A DNA stretch of 50,405 bases. It comes from Trebouxia sp. TZW2008 (Eukaryota; Chlorophyta; Trebouxiophyceae; Trebouxiales; Trebouxiaceae). The position numbers and the translations under genes are program-made. The notes beneath the pieces are model-generated. The model did not search any database. It was given only the letters and a program-made list of their open reading frames with translations, and was not told where the DNA came from. The stretch spans positions 1-50,405 of the forward strand of contig BDIU01000357.1 in assembly GCA_002118135.1 (NCBI GenBank), given 5' to 3'. Shown here one piece after another: positions 1 through 12,500 of this stretch (position 1 is the stretch's first letter; each line of letters begins with the position of its first letter).

Positions 1-1313
1 AGCTGCAAGCCCCCCCCCACCAGCCGCAAGCCCCCCTCCACCAGCCGCAAGCCCTCCTTCGCCAGCTGCAAGCCCCCCTCCACCAGCCGCAAGCCCTCCT
101 CCACCCTCAACCCCTCCCAACCAACCTCCTCCAAACCCTGCCAGTCCCCCTCCTGCTGCATCAAGCCCACCTCCTACAAGCACTGTATCAACTCTACCAT
201 CTGCCACAAATCGCTCACCGTCTATTGTTACTGCAGTCAACCCTGCAAGTGCTAGCTTTCCAGGAACTTCGCCTGCAAGCTCGCCCACAGGTACAGCTTC
301 TGCGTCAGCTCCATCACCTACTGCTCTCATGGCTGGTGAAGTGCCAGCCCCACCTACCCCAACCCCCACACCAACATCTGAGCCTGAACCCGACTTCAAT
401 GAGACTGCTGGTTTTGACATAGTTGCGCAAGCCGAAGGGCCTGCTGCTGAAAGCTACATGTTCTCCCCTTCAGCAGGTATACCTTCTGGTGTCTTGCATG
501 TGATAAGGCAGAACAAATGATGAGTAGCTACTTTGCATCCAAAGTTATGCCGGTGCACTGTCTGTTGCAGCTGACGTCATCCTGTCATTGGTCTGCAGAG
601 TCCAATGCTCCTGAGTCAAGCCCTTCAGCAGTTTCAAGCCCTCCCTCTGCGGTGGATGCTGCCATTGCAAATGCGCCTGGGTGCCTGTACACTACATACA
701 TGGAGCACTATGGATCCTCTGGCCAGCTGGCTGTGACAAACATGGAGACAGCTGTCATTGTTGCATCTTTCAACACCAATGTTTCAGCATTGCCGGCTTC
801 AGCGGTTGGTCTGCAACTTGACAATGGGGAGAATGGCACTGTCTCAGATGTTCAAGTCTTCCCAGGCCAGGCCAATGTCTTTTTGATTGAGGTGAGCTAC
901 AGTAGCGTTGATGGCTTTGTGAGCTGTGCTGCGCCTTCTGTCAGTCTGAACATAAGTCACTCTTTGCAGGTGCAACATCCTGCCAGCTATGAGGGCAAAG
1001 TAACAGTCAGCTTGCCTGATGATGCAGCCGTCCAACCATTGTCATACAATGTTGTCAGCAGGCCGCTGGTGGTGCAGAATCTGGGCTTTGATGTGTGCAC
1101 TGCAAATCAGCTACAGTCGCGAGTTTCACAGTAAGTTTGATCAGCTCAACCAGCCCAACACAACGTATGTCAGGTGCTTAGTCAAGCATGTTTGACAATG
1201 ACCAAGTTTGTGAATAAAGCAACGCTTGCTTGCCCCTCCCAGTCTAACTGCAATGATGTTCTGGCAGAGTGTTGATGAATCTGAACAAATGCTTCAAGAC
1301 AAGCCTTGAATAA
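1..1313 (+). CDS. Pro/Ser/Ala-rich wall or matrix-type protein, 3' part (5' end outside window)
   Basis: Exons are 1(partial)-476, 599-891, 970-1130 and probably 1268-1313 (stop TAA 1311-1313). Reading from base 2, the first exon gives repeated AASPPPP and AASPPSP blocks, then a Ser/Thr/Pro linker and an acidic PTPTPTPTSEPEPDF stretch. Exons 2-3 encode a non-repetitive, beta-rich looking domain (starts GCLYTTYMEHYG, contains NGTVSDVQVFPG and ends NLGFDVC). Splice phases agree: G|AG, then phase 0, then CA|A. Ser-Pro-Pro-Pro repeats are typical of hydroxyproline-rich glycoproteins of green-algal walls and matrix (family knowledge), so secretion is inferred. The signal peptide would lie upstream of the window. 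The C-terminal domain is not one I recognise. The short last exon is the weakest part of the model. An alternative is that the protein ends elsewhere downstream of the strong donor at 1131. Confidence 0.6.
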
Positions 1314-1848
1314 ATAAACCGGTGTTCCACCCCTGACTCGCTCGCACTGTATTGCAGTGATGGTCATAGGACACCACAGAGTCATCTGTTTCAGCAGAAT
1401 GCTTGCTTCAAATGATTCGTATTACTTGTAAGCAATATGGGGCTGACTTGAAGTCAACGCCTGCTTTGCAAACATTGCCAAAACAGAATGCAGAGCATGG
1501 ACTGTTGTTGATTGTTATTTGAGTGAGCTGTCGTTTAAACTGAATTTTCAACAACAATATATTGTACTTGATAGCAGAGTGATCGATGCACATGCTGCTG
1601 AGCACCAAACACGGCTGACTGGTATTTCATGAATCTGCTTCAGACGCACTAGCAAGTGTATGCGGCTGCCACAGCAAAAACACACACATACATGTTGACC
1701 TCAAGCAAGCTACACCACAGCAGCATCCAAGGTGTCACAAACACGCAAGCCAATCTGGCCAGATGAAAATCAAGTGCTTGACAGCAGAAGCATGTCAGCA
1801 GTGAGACCCTATCACAGGTGTTTGCACACGTACGATGAGACAGACATG
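1314..1848. other. Convergent intergenic spacer
   Basis: This spacer lies between the stop of the Pro-rich gene (+) and the stop of the methyltransferase gene (-). I see no conserved coding potential. It should hold both 3' UTRs. Confidence 0.5.
1427..1431 (+). terminator. Possible TGTAA poly(A) signal of the Pro-rich gene
   Basis: TGTAA lies 114 nt after the proposed stop at 1313. TGTAA is the usual polyadenylation element of chlorophyte nuclear genes (family knowledge). A 5-mer occurs often by chance, so this is only suggestive. Confidence 0.3.
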
Positions 1849-3601
1849 TTACTGAGGCTGAAGAACAACAACCATTCTCGCCGCATCAGGGTCATCAATT
1901 GGAACATTTGTTAGCAGATCCCCATACGTCTGATGTATTTGGAAACTGCTGCTTGAGGCCAACAACAGCATTTCTTGATAGGTGAATATGCGTTGTGAAA
2001 CAGACTCCTTGATGACTTGCTGCATTTTTCCAGCAGCATCGCCTTGCATGATTGTCACGGTTCGCTGCATGACCTGCATATTACCAGCATTTTGCGGTCA
2101 CTTCAGGACCAGGTGCTGCACCTTTCTAGCAGAGACAGCAAAGTCTGCAGCTTGCACTGGAAGGCATACAGATCTGGCAAGCTGGATAATGGCACAAGTT
2201 GCAGATTTGGCAAGCTGAATATTGGCACGGTTTGTAGATTTAGCAAGCTGCATAACGGCAGATTTGGCAAGCCTGACGATGGCATGGCTTGTAGACTGAA
2301 CAAGCTGAAAACTGCAGGAGGCAAACTGAGCTGGCTGCATATCTTTCTTACCCCACCTGGCTGATGGGATCAAAAGGATCGCTAGGCTTGCCATACTGTA
2401 CAGCCAGCTCTCCTTGCGCTCCATCGGCAAGTGAAGTCTCATCCTCATCTTCATCCTGTTCCTCATCTTCGCCTCTCCAGCTGTCTCCTTGCATCAGGGA
2501 GCCATCAAAGGCTTCTGAGGGATGGTCAAGCTCCAGCACAAGCAGTCCGCCTGGTTTCAGAGCTTGATGCACGCTTCGCAAGCATTGCAATGCTGACTCT
2601 GTGTCAAGAAGGTGGGAAAATGTGCCCAAGAGCATGAACACCATGTCAACCCTTTCCTGCGTAAAGCAACATGCTGGACACACACCAAGCCATATCAAGT
2701 CTGCTCTGGTGTTCAGCTCCTGACAGCAGTCACTTTTGCAGCCGGCTCCTTCTGCATTACCTGCACTTTGAAGTCCCTCATGTCTGCATGAAAGAACTGC
2801 ACTGATGCCCCTGCTTTCTTGGCGATGTCTTTGGCATATGCAAGCATTTCTTGCGAACTATCTGAGGCAAAGGCTTTGGACCCAGTGGCCAAATGGAGCA
2901 ATGCTGCGTGCCTTGCAGGGCCACACCTGCCATCAGCGTCAGCAATATTTGGTGAATGATTGGTTGTGGCAAGATACTGGCTGCTTGTTTTGCTTGACAA
3001 TGTTCACCCAAGCTCAAGGAAAGTTTTCGTGCTATGATCACCACAAGACTGCAAAATCGTCTGCAGGAATTGAACCTGCAAGCAAGTATGACGTCACTGC
3101 TTGCCTCTTTGTGCTTGTTGTAAAGTAAGAGTGCAGGATTGTCGGACCTCTTCATCGAAGTCTCTGAAAGAGAAGGCCCTATCATATAGCTCAGGTGAGC
3201 CATAAATGGTAGCATTTTCTACTGCCGAGGCATGGGTGCAACTGCTGCTGCTGCACATCATCAGCAGTATATTGTACATGCAAGTTTCAGGGTTTGAGGC
3301 ATGCAGGCATGCAGAGCACACGCAGGTATAGGCGTGTGATGGCATGCAGGCATGCACTGTGTCCTCAAGGCACCGACGTTGCCGCGTTCATGTTGTACGG
3401 ATCTTGCAACCAGACAACACAACTCTGACAGGCTTACCTGCTTGCAGAACGGCCTCGTAAAGCGGATTTTGCGTGAAGGGCGCGCAAGCTTGACACTGGC
3501 GACTGCGTAGCACTGCATGCACGTACAGGCCATCGAGCCGCAAGAACCGCTGGAAGTCTTTGATGCAGCGAACTTGAGAAGCGGAAGCATGCAGTCGACA
3601 T
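1849..3601 (-). CDS. Class I SAM-dependent methyltransferase, probably organelle-targeted
   Basis: Six exons: 3601-3438, 3250-3148, 3075-3008, 2926-2761, 2656-2357, 2073-1849. They total 1026 nt, 341 aa, with all phases consistent. After an Arg/Ser/Ala-rich N-terminus (MSTACFRFSSSLHQR..., like a transit peptide) comes YGSPELYDRAFSFRDFDEE. Motif I, FLELGCGPARHA, is assembled exactly across the 3008/2926 splice. It is followed by ASDSSQEMLAYA (acidic loop), FFHADMRDF, and the motif IV-V region VDMVFMLLGTFSHLL with LKPGGLLVLELDHP. An acidic DEEQDEDEDE loop precedes the C-terminal part, which reads QRIFTYQEMLLLA and DDPDAARMVVVLQPQ. The fold and cofactor are clear; the substrate is unknown. The start is the ATG that opens the targeting-like sequence. 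Longer in-frame ATGs exist up to 3796. The last intron carries a 33-bp tandem repeat. Confidence 0.85.
2169..2314 (-). repeat. 33-bp tandem repeat in the last methyltransferase intron
   Basis: On the plus strand units start at 2169, 2202, 2235, 2259 and 2292. Each resembles cagatttggcaagctgaata followed by ttggcac-like sequence; the third unit is shortened to 24 bp. It lies inside the intron 2356-2074. Because 33 is a multiple of three, a spurious antisense-frame ORF with LAKS repeats runs through it. Confidence 0.8.
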
Positions 3602-4716
3602 CACGGCAAGTCGGTGTAGTCTCTGCCCGATCGAGTGTAAGCATTTTGCAAGGCACTTTGACCGGATACTGGCATGCAGCACGTTTTGCTTTCTGCTCTG
3701 TCCTCTGCTGCAAATGTACATGCCATGATTTTGCTCAGCCTGCAATTTGTCGCGATGATGGCTGCGCTGATGTGACAGCATCAATATGCCTTGCAAACCT
3801 GTGACATGTCACTTCAAAGCTGAACTTGAGACACACATGCAGATCATATGATGCAATTCATGCCATGTTGCAGAGCTGAAGCTGCTAGGTGCATATCATG
3901 TTTCAGTTGACCTTCCAAATGGCAGATGCAACCTCATTGGACCTCAAGCGCTTTATTGCAAACCAGTCAGCATAGCGTCAGCGTTCCATAGCATTCATGT
4001 GGCCAGGCTCTGCCATCAAACGCAACACAGCATGTGCTTATCCTATACCATGGCCAGCTTGCATACTTTGATCACAAAGCAGTCATCCATACAGTACACC
4101 GTGAGTCAGAAACTGCAACGCATCTGCAGCAAATTTTAGCTGGGTAAGCATGCACGACTTTTTGCATCAAGTATTATTAGCGCTCCATTTCTGCTGCATC
4201 AGAGTGAGATAATGGACAGCACAAACCTCTGGCCACAGACAGCTGTAGCCATCATTGCAGCGCTGCAAAGATCAAAGCCCCAACCATTGTTTATGCATCT
4301 TCTGACTGACGGCCAAAAGGAACCACTGCATTTGTCCTGGTGGTCCGCCTCACAGCACCCTGTGCAAGATGTAAAGACGCCAATGTCATGAGCACATATG
4401 TGTATGCATGATGATGCAGCACATTATGCAACAGGCCAATGAGATAGCGTGGTCCATCAGCTCAGGTTTATTGAGTACAAAGCAGAGTGCACAGCAGACT
4501 GCATGCATCAAGCAAGCCAATCAGCCTTCACAATAGGTGTCTGCTGGCAGGAAGCTGATGCAGGCAAAACTTTGATGCAGGCAGCAGACTGATGGAAGCA
4601 TTGAGCCTGATGAGCCTGATGATCACATCAACTTTGTGCTGTAAGCTTCAGGCAAGCAGGCAAGTGCTGCAAGCATGCTGTTGTTGCGGAGCGATGGTGT
4701 GTGCAGCGCAGTGCAG
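3602..4716. other. Intergenic region, no gene seen
   Basis: This 1.1 kb lies between the methyltransferase start (transcribed leftward) and the 3' end of the membrane-protein gene. No ORF here joins into a plausible spliced gene. The part near 3602-3850 should contain the methyltransferase promoter and the right part the 3' UTR of the next gene. I see no clear motif. Confidence 0.4.
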
Positions 4717-6188
4717 TCAAGCTGAGCTGGTACTGACCTGTTGAGGCCGGGAAGCTGACACAATTTCCAGTGTCTGTGACAGCCGCTGCTCCAGTTCCAT
4801 CCTAGCATCCCGCTCATTTTCCAACTGCATCAGCATGAGATGATTAGGCTTGCTTCGTACAGTAATTGGCATACTGATGTTTTGCCATGCATTCTGGCAC
4901 AGACAATAACATGCGCTGAAACACTGCAGAGCCTTTGGATATCGCCCTTGCTGAAGATGGTGACAATACATATGTGTGCTGGCAAAGCTGTTACGTGTGT
5001 GTGTCCCGTCGTGGCTCACCTTTGTTGCAAGGACAATGATGCGTTTCTTTAAGTTCTCGTCAGTCTGTCGCAAAGTCTCTGCTGTGATGTCATTGAGGGG
5101 AAGTGGAAGAACTGGAGCAGCCGCAGGTTGCACAGCAGCAACTGCTTGGGCCTGTGAAGCTGGTGTGGGGGCAGGCACCAGCACAGCTGTACTTCTAGGC
5201 AGCTGAAAGCCCATGGATACTGTGACCAGTGCAACAGCTAGCAGACCAAGTGCCGCCAGAAATGAAAGGTAGAGTCCTGCACCGGGTGCAGTACATGTTA
5301 CAAAGCTGAGTTGAGATGTATAACAGCAGAAGAAAATTGTTTTGATGCTGTTGGTCCATGGTCGTGGGTGATGTTGTGCCGAAGCATTAGTAGCAGCACT
5401 GACCAATTGCGACACAAACATGGCACATTGCAAAGACAACTCGGCGATCCGAATGTCATTGCATATGGACGCCTACCATTGAAGCTGGATGGTGGTGCAA
5501 AAGTAGCTGTGTCACTATCGCCTTTGTAGTAGCATGGGTACTCATACCCAATCTGCATATAAATCAGCAAGCTGATGATGCAACGACTGAGCATGCTGAC
5601 TGTCATCAAACATGCATGATTGAGGCACCTGATATTTCTCTACATAGGCCTGACGTTGAGCAAGAGTGCCCTGTCTTTCTGGAGGTTGGTCTGGGTACAA
5701 GTACAACTGAGCGGTACCACCGGGGCTGTGCTGGTATTCAACCTGCGGTGTAGCCCTCTGTTCAGCAAGAAATGCTCTCTTTTGAATTCCAAGCTAGAGC
5801 TGGCAGGCACACACAACATTGGCGATGCATACATAGGCAGGCAGGCATCTTAGCTGTGCTGACATACCGTCACACAAGCGTTGGTTTCGTCACTTCCTAG
5901 TACAAGACAAAATTGTAAGCCATATGCTGGCTCTCTGATAGCCAGAAGCAGCCTTGGTGCAAACCAGAAGACTAGCTCAACAATCAATGCAATAAATGCT
6001 GCCAGACTAGCTGCCAGCCACAGCCTGCAACAGCATAGCTGACTGCTCAATTAGGTTGAAGTGCTGCAAGTACATTCAAGAAAAGCTTGGCTGAACGCCC
6101 AGTGTCTGTTGAAATCGTCATCACCTGCGCACTCTTGCCATTCTAATGTCTCAGACATGAGCCTCAAGACAGCAGGACGAGCTGACAT
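4717..6188 (-). CDS. Two-pass membrane protein with C-terminal coiled coil, unknown function
   Basis: Six exons: 6188-6125, 6010-5868, 5793-5629, 5552-5477, 5276-5020, 4824-4717. They total 813 nt, 270 aa, and all splice phases fit. Residues about 22-42 (ASLAAFIALIVELVFWFAP) form one membrane segment. A hydrophilic middle section follows, with AEQRATPQVEYQ and a YEYPCYYKGD patch. A second membrane segment, LYLSFLAALGLLAVALVTVS, lies near residue 150. A Pro/Ala linker then leads to a charged helical tail (RMELEQRLSQTL) that could form a coiled coil. I do not recognise the family. The exon 3 acceptor is inferred from an in-frame TAG immediately before it. The last exon may continue by splicing at 4749 instead of ending at 4717. 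The gene is head-to-head with beta-adaptin. Confidence 0.6.
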
Positions 6189-6554
6189 CCATACTACAGA
6201 ACGGCTTACAATCAGCTGACAATTAGCCAGAGGGCAGCCACAGCGAGCAGCTCAAGACTGTCATCGCTGCTTGTCATTTCTTGCGAGTCATGGCGGCAGG
6301 TGCGTGTGTCAAGTTTGCATTGCAAACTTAGCGAGTGTGCCTGTGCGTGTGTGCGAGCGATGCAAATTTCCTAAAATAAAAGAATGCGCAAATTGCAAAA
6401 TTGACCAGCTCCTGTGCAAGTTGCAAGAAGGGCGAGGCAGGATCTGCATTGGCTGATTGTTTCCTTCTGTGCAGACATCTTTATCAGACAGCGAGCTGAT
6501 CAAGCATCGCTGGTACAGTGCTTGCAAGTCGAGGCATAGTCACAACCTGTAGCG
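6189..6554. promoter_or_regulatory. Bidirectional promoter region (membrane protein / beta-adaptin)
   Basis: Only 366 bp separate the two divergent start codons, so both promoters and both 5' UTRs must lie here. It contains a perfect 19-nt palindrome (AAGTTTGCA-T-TGCAAACTT, 6311-6329) and further TGCAAATT/CAAATTGCAAA boxes to about 6402. A regulatory role is inferred from position only. Confidence 0.5.
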
Positions 6555-9500
6555 ATGTCGGATAGCAAGTACTTTTCAACGACAAAGAAAGGTACGTGAA
6601 TGCACAGCGCAGCTGTATACTCTCGCAGCTTGGTACATTGACACATGTGCACATGCGATCAGGCGAGATACATGAGTACAAGGAGGATCTGGCAAGTTTG
6701 GACAAGAGCAAGAAGAAAGATGCAGTCAAGAAAGTGATTGCAGCGATGACCGTCGGCAAAGACGTGTCTATGCTTTTCCCTCACGTGGTCAACTGTATGC
6801 AAACCGACGATCTCGAGCTGAAGAAGCTGGTGTACCTGTACCTGATCAACTACGCAAAAACACAGCCAGACCTGGCAATCATGGGTGTGAACACCTTTGT
6901 CAAGGTGTGACAGTCAGTGCAGCATGCATTAGCTTGAATTGTGCATAACTGTTTCAAGTGATGTTTCTTGTCTCTGCGAGCTTATGATCACTGCTTTGTG
7001 GGTGATCGTCACTATGCATTCAAATTCGTGCAACCTTTTGCTGTAGGACACACAAGACCCAAACCCCTTGATCAGAGCTTTGGCTGTGCGTACAATGGGT
7101 TGCATCAGAGTTGACAAAATCACAGAGTACCTCTGTGATCCTTTGCAGAGGTGTCTAAAGGTAGTCTGGCACTGATATTGCATTCGCTTGCCGGAATGGG
7201 AGCTCACACTAAGATGCTTTTGCAGCAGCACGTGCCAAATCAACCTAACTTATCCACGTCTGCAGGATGATGATCCGTACGTGCGCAAAACAGCAGCAGT
7301 TTGTGTTGCCAAGCTGCATGACATCAACGCTGAGCTGGTTGAAGATAGAGGCTTCCTTGACACTCTCAAGGTGTGTTCCATATATGCAAACTCATTGTTG
7401 GTACTACTCAATGCAACTTCGCTCCGTCCTCAATTTCTGGCAAATACAAGCGGCACACACTTGAAGCTCATGCAGCTCAGGGTGGTGACCTTGCAGGACT
7501 TGCTAGCAGACAGCAACCCCATGGTTGTGGCGAATGCTGTGGCTGCACTAGCAGAAATCCAAGAAGTCAGCGGCAAGGATGTCTTCCAGATCACCAGTCA
7601 GTCACTGTTTAAGCTGTTGCGGGCTTTGAATGAATGCACAGAATGGGGACAGGTACAGACGCTGCGACATCTTTTTGACCTTTTGTACTTTGTACTGCTT
7701 CTGGCTATTCTTAAACCCTGCCAAGATTGCAACAGTATTTCATGGCAGCACGGAGGCTTGCATGCTAGACTTGCCTGTTGCACGTATCTGCAGGTGTTCA
7801 TTTTGGATAGTTTGGCGACCTACAAGCCTCGTGACGGCAAAGATGCTGAGAGCATTGTGGAGAGGGTGACACCTAGGCTGCAGCATGCAAACTGTGCTGT
7901 TGTCCTGTCAGCTGTCAAGGTGAGGCTCGTATGACAGACACCTGACAGTACGCACCCTTTGAAGCAGCTGCCTGGCTGTCTGCAAATGCAATGTCAAGTA
8001 TCATGCTGTCCTTGTGCTCTTGTGCCCTTTCTTGGAATGTCTGTATTGACAGCATTGCTGTGGTACTGCGACAAAGCAGCTGAGGTCACATACTGGGTTG
8101 TTGATTCCTGACTGAGGGTGATCTGACTTTTTCAGGTCATCTTGAAGCAGCTGGACTTGATCGAGGACCAGACAACAGTCAAGACCCTGCACAAGAAGAT
8201 GGCGCCCCCACTTGTCACCCTTCTGTCTGCTGAGAGCGAGATTCAGTATGTTGCCCTGCGCAACATCAACCTGATTGTGCAAAAGAACCCTGGCATCCTC
8301 GCCCATGAGGTTAAGGTGAGCCACTCAGCATTCGTTGCTCGTGTCTGCATGGCAGAGCTGCAGATTTTGTCACCCAGGACCGTTGCACTGTTTGCCAGCA
8401 CTATCAGCTACAGTGGCTTGCCTATTCTGATTTTTGAGCTACGATTGTACGCTACAAGCTCAATACAGGGTAGCTGAGACCTTGATGCATGATGCAGGTG
8501 TTTTTCTGCAAGTACAACGACCCACTATATGTGAAGATGGAGAAGCTGGAAATCATGATCAAGCTGGCAAATGAGCGCAACATTGACCAGGCAAGCTGCT
8601 CAGTTCATGCACACTCTGTCGAGCCTGTTTCAAGCCTATTTTACAGCATCCGTGCAAATGAGCACATGCTAAAGTGCAAACATGGTGGTAGAGAAGCTCG
8701 ACCTGCATTGGTGTGACAAACGTGGATCTGCTGCAACCTGTTTGATCTCAGTCTGGCAATAGATGGCACACATGAACCATGCATACTCTTGTTATATACA
8801 CTTTCGACTGTGAGCTTTTCACACAGCTTTTCAGGTGCTGCTGTGGCAAAACTTGTCTTTTGTTGACAAACATCTTGCTGGATACAGGTTCTGCTAGAAT
8901 TCAAGGAGTATGCCACAGAGGTGGATGTGGACTTTGTCCGTCGCAGTGTGCGTGCGATTGGCCGATGCGCCATCAGTCTGGAAAGGGCAGCAGAGCGCTG
9001 CATCAATGTGCTGCTGGAGCTCATCCAGACCAAGGTCAACTATGTGGTTCAAGAGGCTATCATTGTCATCAAGGACATCTTCAGAAGATACCCTAACAGG
9101 TAGGGTTGGAGTGTTCTGCATCTCAATTTTGCCTTCAAAGCTTCTGCTGCATTGGCAATGCAACAATGGGGCTTGAGACACATCTTCTTCTGGGTTCCCT
9201 GCTTTGTATTTTGACCTAAAAGGCTGCTGGTGAGATGCTGTAGTGCCTAAACCATCAGCAACAGCTCTCAATACATCTCACTGGCATCTTTGTCAGAAGC
9301 AAATGATGCTATGCTCATGGCATGCGCTGTGTTGGTCAACACAATTGCAAAACGCCCCAGCAGCAGCAAAGCTTGATCCTGCATGCAGGTACGAGAGCAT
9401 CATTGCCAATCTGTGTGAGAACCTGGACACACTGGATGAGCCCGAAGCCAAGGCTAGCATGATCTGGATCATTGGCGAGTATGCAGAGCGCATTGACAAC

Positions 9501-12500
9501 GCAGATGAGCTGCTAGAGCAGTTCTTGGAGACATTCCCTGAAGAGACTTCCTTGGTAAGGCATTTCTCCTATGGCACTGCACTTTCATGCTCGTGACGCT
9601 GTGCTTGGTCTTTCTGAACCAGCCCGTTGCCGCTTCGTGGAGCCTGGCGACCAACTGATGCCGGCACATGTGCTGTCCATCATTTGCATAACTTGGCAAA
9701 GACAGCATGCAGCACAATGTCACGCTGATCTTGGTGGCTCAGACTACAGCTTAGTCTGTACACAGGCGTTGTCCACAGTTGCTGCTTGGAAGCCTTGCAC
9801 CGCTTTGAATTTGTGCTGTTGGTTTCTGCAGGTGCAGCTGCAGCTGGTGACAGCCACAGTCAAGCTGTTTTTGAAGAAGCCCACAGAGCGGCCTCAGCAG
9901 ATGATTCAGCTGGTGCTGACATATGCCACACAAGAGACAGACAACCCTGACCTGCGTGACAGAGCCTATGTTTACTGGTAAGCAGCACAACAGGCCATGA
10001 ACTGGTGTCAGAATGCCTGCCTGGCTTCATATCACGACAGCTTGTTTGTTTTAGTTGGGTGCTGTGTATGACATCGAGCATGTAAACAGGTAGCCAAGCA
10101 GTGCATTACATGCTCCATCTCATGCAAGGTCAGTACTGACAAGATCAGCAGCCAGCACATTGCTGATCCATTGATAGGCCTGGAGCTTGCACCCAAAGCA
10201 GCCATCACAAATGTTGCTGCAGTCTGTAAACCCACTGATACGCTGTTGCCATGCTGGTGGGAAGGCTCACATGCGTCAGGCTTGTGCTAAGCGCAGGCAC
10301 TAGCTTCTGTATGAACTTAGCTGGGTCACAAAGTCTCACTAGCTAGCGTCTAGATGACTGTGATGTTGCTTGGTGCAGGCGGTTGCTGTCAACAGACCCT
10401 GAAGCAGCTAAGGAGGTGGTGCTGGCTGAGAAGCCCGTCATTGCAGACTCCAGCAGCAACATGGAGCCTGCCCTGCTAGACATCTTGCTGGCTAACCTGT
10501 CCACCCTCTCATCTGTCTACCACAAACCTCCTGAGGTAAGATGACCCATTGAGCTCATGCTGTCTGCTCACTTGCATATCTGCTACCTGAGTGTTGCTTC
10601 ACGCGCATTTAGTCTTGGCTGCCATTGCCTGTGACGCCAGGCATTGATACCAACTCTGTGAACAGCCGGTGCTGTGATGTTGCACAAATTTAGCAAGAGC
10701 AACCTGTACTGCTAAAACCCCTGAGAAGGTCTTGTTTGTCAAAGTTTGTGGCCAAGCTTTGATATCAGCATGACAGAGCTGATGTGATGCAGACCTTTGT
10801 CAGCCGTACCAGGCTAGCAGTCCAGCGGGCTGAGGACCTGACTGCTACACCCTTTGAGGAGGATAACATCAGTGTGGTTCCCTCTGACCAGGGCCAGGCT
10901 CCAGGCAAGCATCTCAACCTGCCCTCAACAGCAATTGCTGTCAAACGCATGACAATAGCAATGGCAACACTGGTGGCAGCTCATTTGCTGTCTTTCGGCT
11001 GATTGCAGTGTCAATATCACTCATCATCAAGTACGGTCATTGAGATGACAGCAGCAAGGATGACACTGATCAGCAAATGCTATAGCTGAGGTGTATGTGC
11101 TGTATGGAGCTCCTCACATGAAGCTCTGGACACAGCAGTTGACAATGCTGCTCAGTTCAGAGTAGCTTTGTCCATCCTATGTGTTGTGTACACAGGATGT
11201 CGAAATTTGCTTTGTACCAAGCGGCAATCTCGGCCACTGACCCCAAGCCCCATGCAGAGCATGCAACAGGAACATGACTATTTGACCGCACACATTGCTA
11301 GGATACTGTCAGGGGCTCAAGCAACTGCTGTTTTGAGTCTGGATCGTCTGACTGCATACCTTTCATCATGCTGTGGCTGAGGCATCCAGTGCTGCATCTC
11401 CCAACATGCTGTGCATGACATGAGGTTGGCAATTGATTGTAGGGTCAACTGCTTGACTCCACGTATTGCAAGCAAACAAAGCATTCTGGTTGTTGATTTC
11501 CTGTCTGGGACATGCATGACTTCCTGCAGGCTTAGTCTTGAAGGCTTGCGAATTATTTTCCATCTCAAATTGCTGGACAGTTAGCGTTGCTTGAATACTG
11601 ATCTGTTATGACTGTAAGACCATCCTGTCAGATGAAGACAGTAAGTTGGTTGCTTGCTTGCTTGATCTTTGATGAGACATGTTGTTGGTGTTGCAGGTAC
11701 TGCAAGCAGCGTGCGTCCTGATGGCCAGGCTGCAGCAGCGCAGGCGCACCAACAGGATCTGCTGGGTGATCTGCTGGACCTGAATGACCCTGAGCCCGCC
11801 CCCACAGGCGCTGCACCCCCACCTGCTGGCGGCAACAATGGCATGCAGGACCTACTAGGTGATGCTCTAGCCACTGTGACATGCATGCTGCACCTGTTCA
11901 CATGCAACATGGACACAGCAGATCAGTATGCCAGCACACATCACACTTAGGGCTTGCTCAACATTGTTCAAGACTAGAAGCATACTCGGTGGAGAAGGTC
12001 TTGATGTAGAAAGCAGATGCTGTGACCGTCTGCAGCCAGTAGTTATTGCAAGCCATGTCTTTCCACCTCTTGCCTGAAACATAAGTCTTTCTGCCCCAGC
12101 AGACCCTCCTGGCTTTCAAAATTGTGTCTGTAAGCACTGCCATCCTGCAATCAGCCTGGCTGGCTTGTTAAAACATGTAAAATACTCCTCCTCCCTCTTC
12201 CTCAGAGGAAGCTTGCATTGTTTCAGTGTTTCATGCTGTTCACAGGTGGTCTGGGTGACTTGGGCCTGGGAGGGGGCCCCCCCAGCCAGCCCCCTCAGCA
12301 GCAACAGCAGCAGCCCTCCTTTCAGGATCCCTTTGGGGCTCCTGCCCCCAGCCCTGCTGCTTCTGCCCCTCAGCTAAACCTGCCAGTGCTGCTGGCAGCT
12401 GACAAGGGCAAGGGCCTCACACTGCGAGGCCAGCTTGCACGCATGAATGGCCGCATAGGTATGTGCCATCCTGCTGCCTCTTGCCCAGCTGAGCAAAATG

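Noticed and set aside
2098..2466. Minus-strand ORF with LAKS-type 11-residue repeats
   Set aside because: It is the read-through of a 33-bp intronic tandem repeat, in a different frame from the flanking methyltransferase exons.
3062..3080. tRNA T-loop-like GGTTCAATTCC on the minus strand
   Set aside because: It is the start of methyltransferase exon 3 (VQFLQ). No acceptor or anticodon stem can be formed around it.
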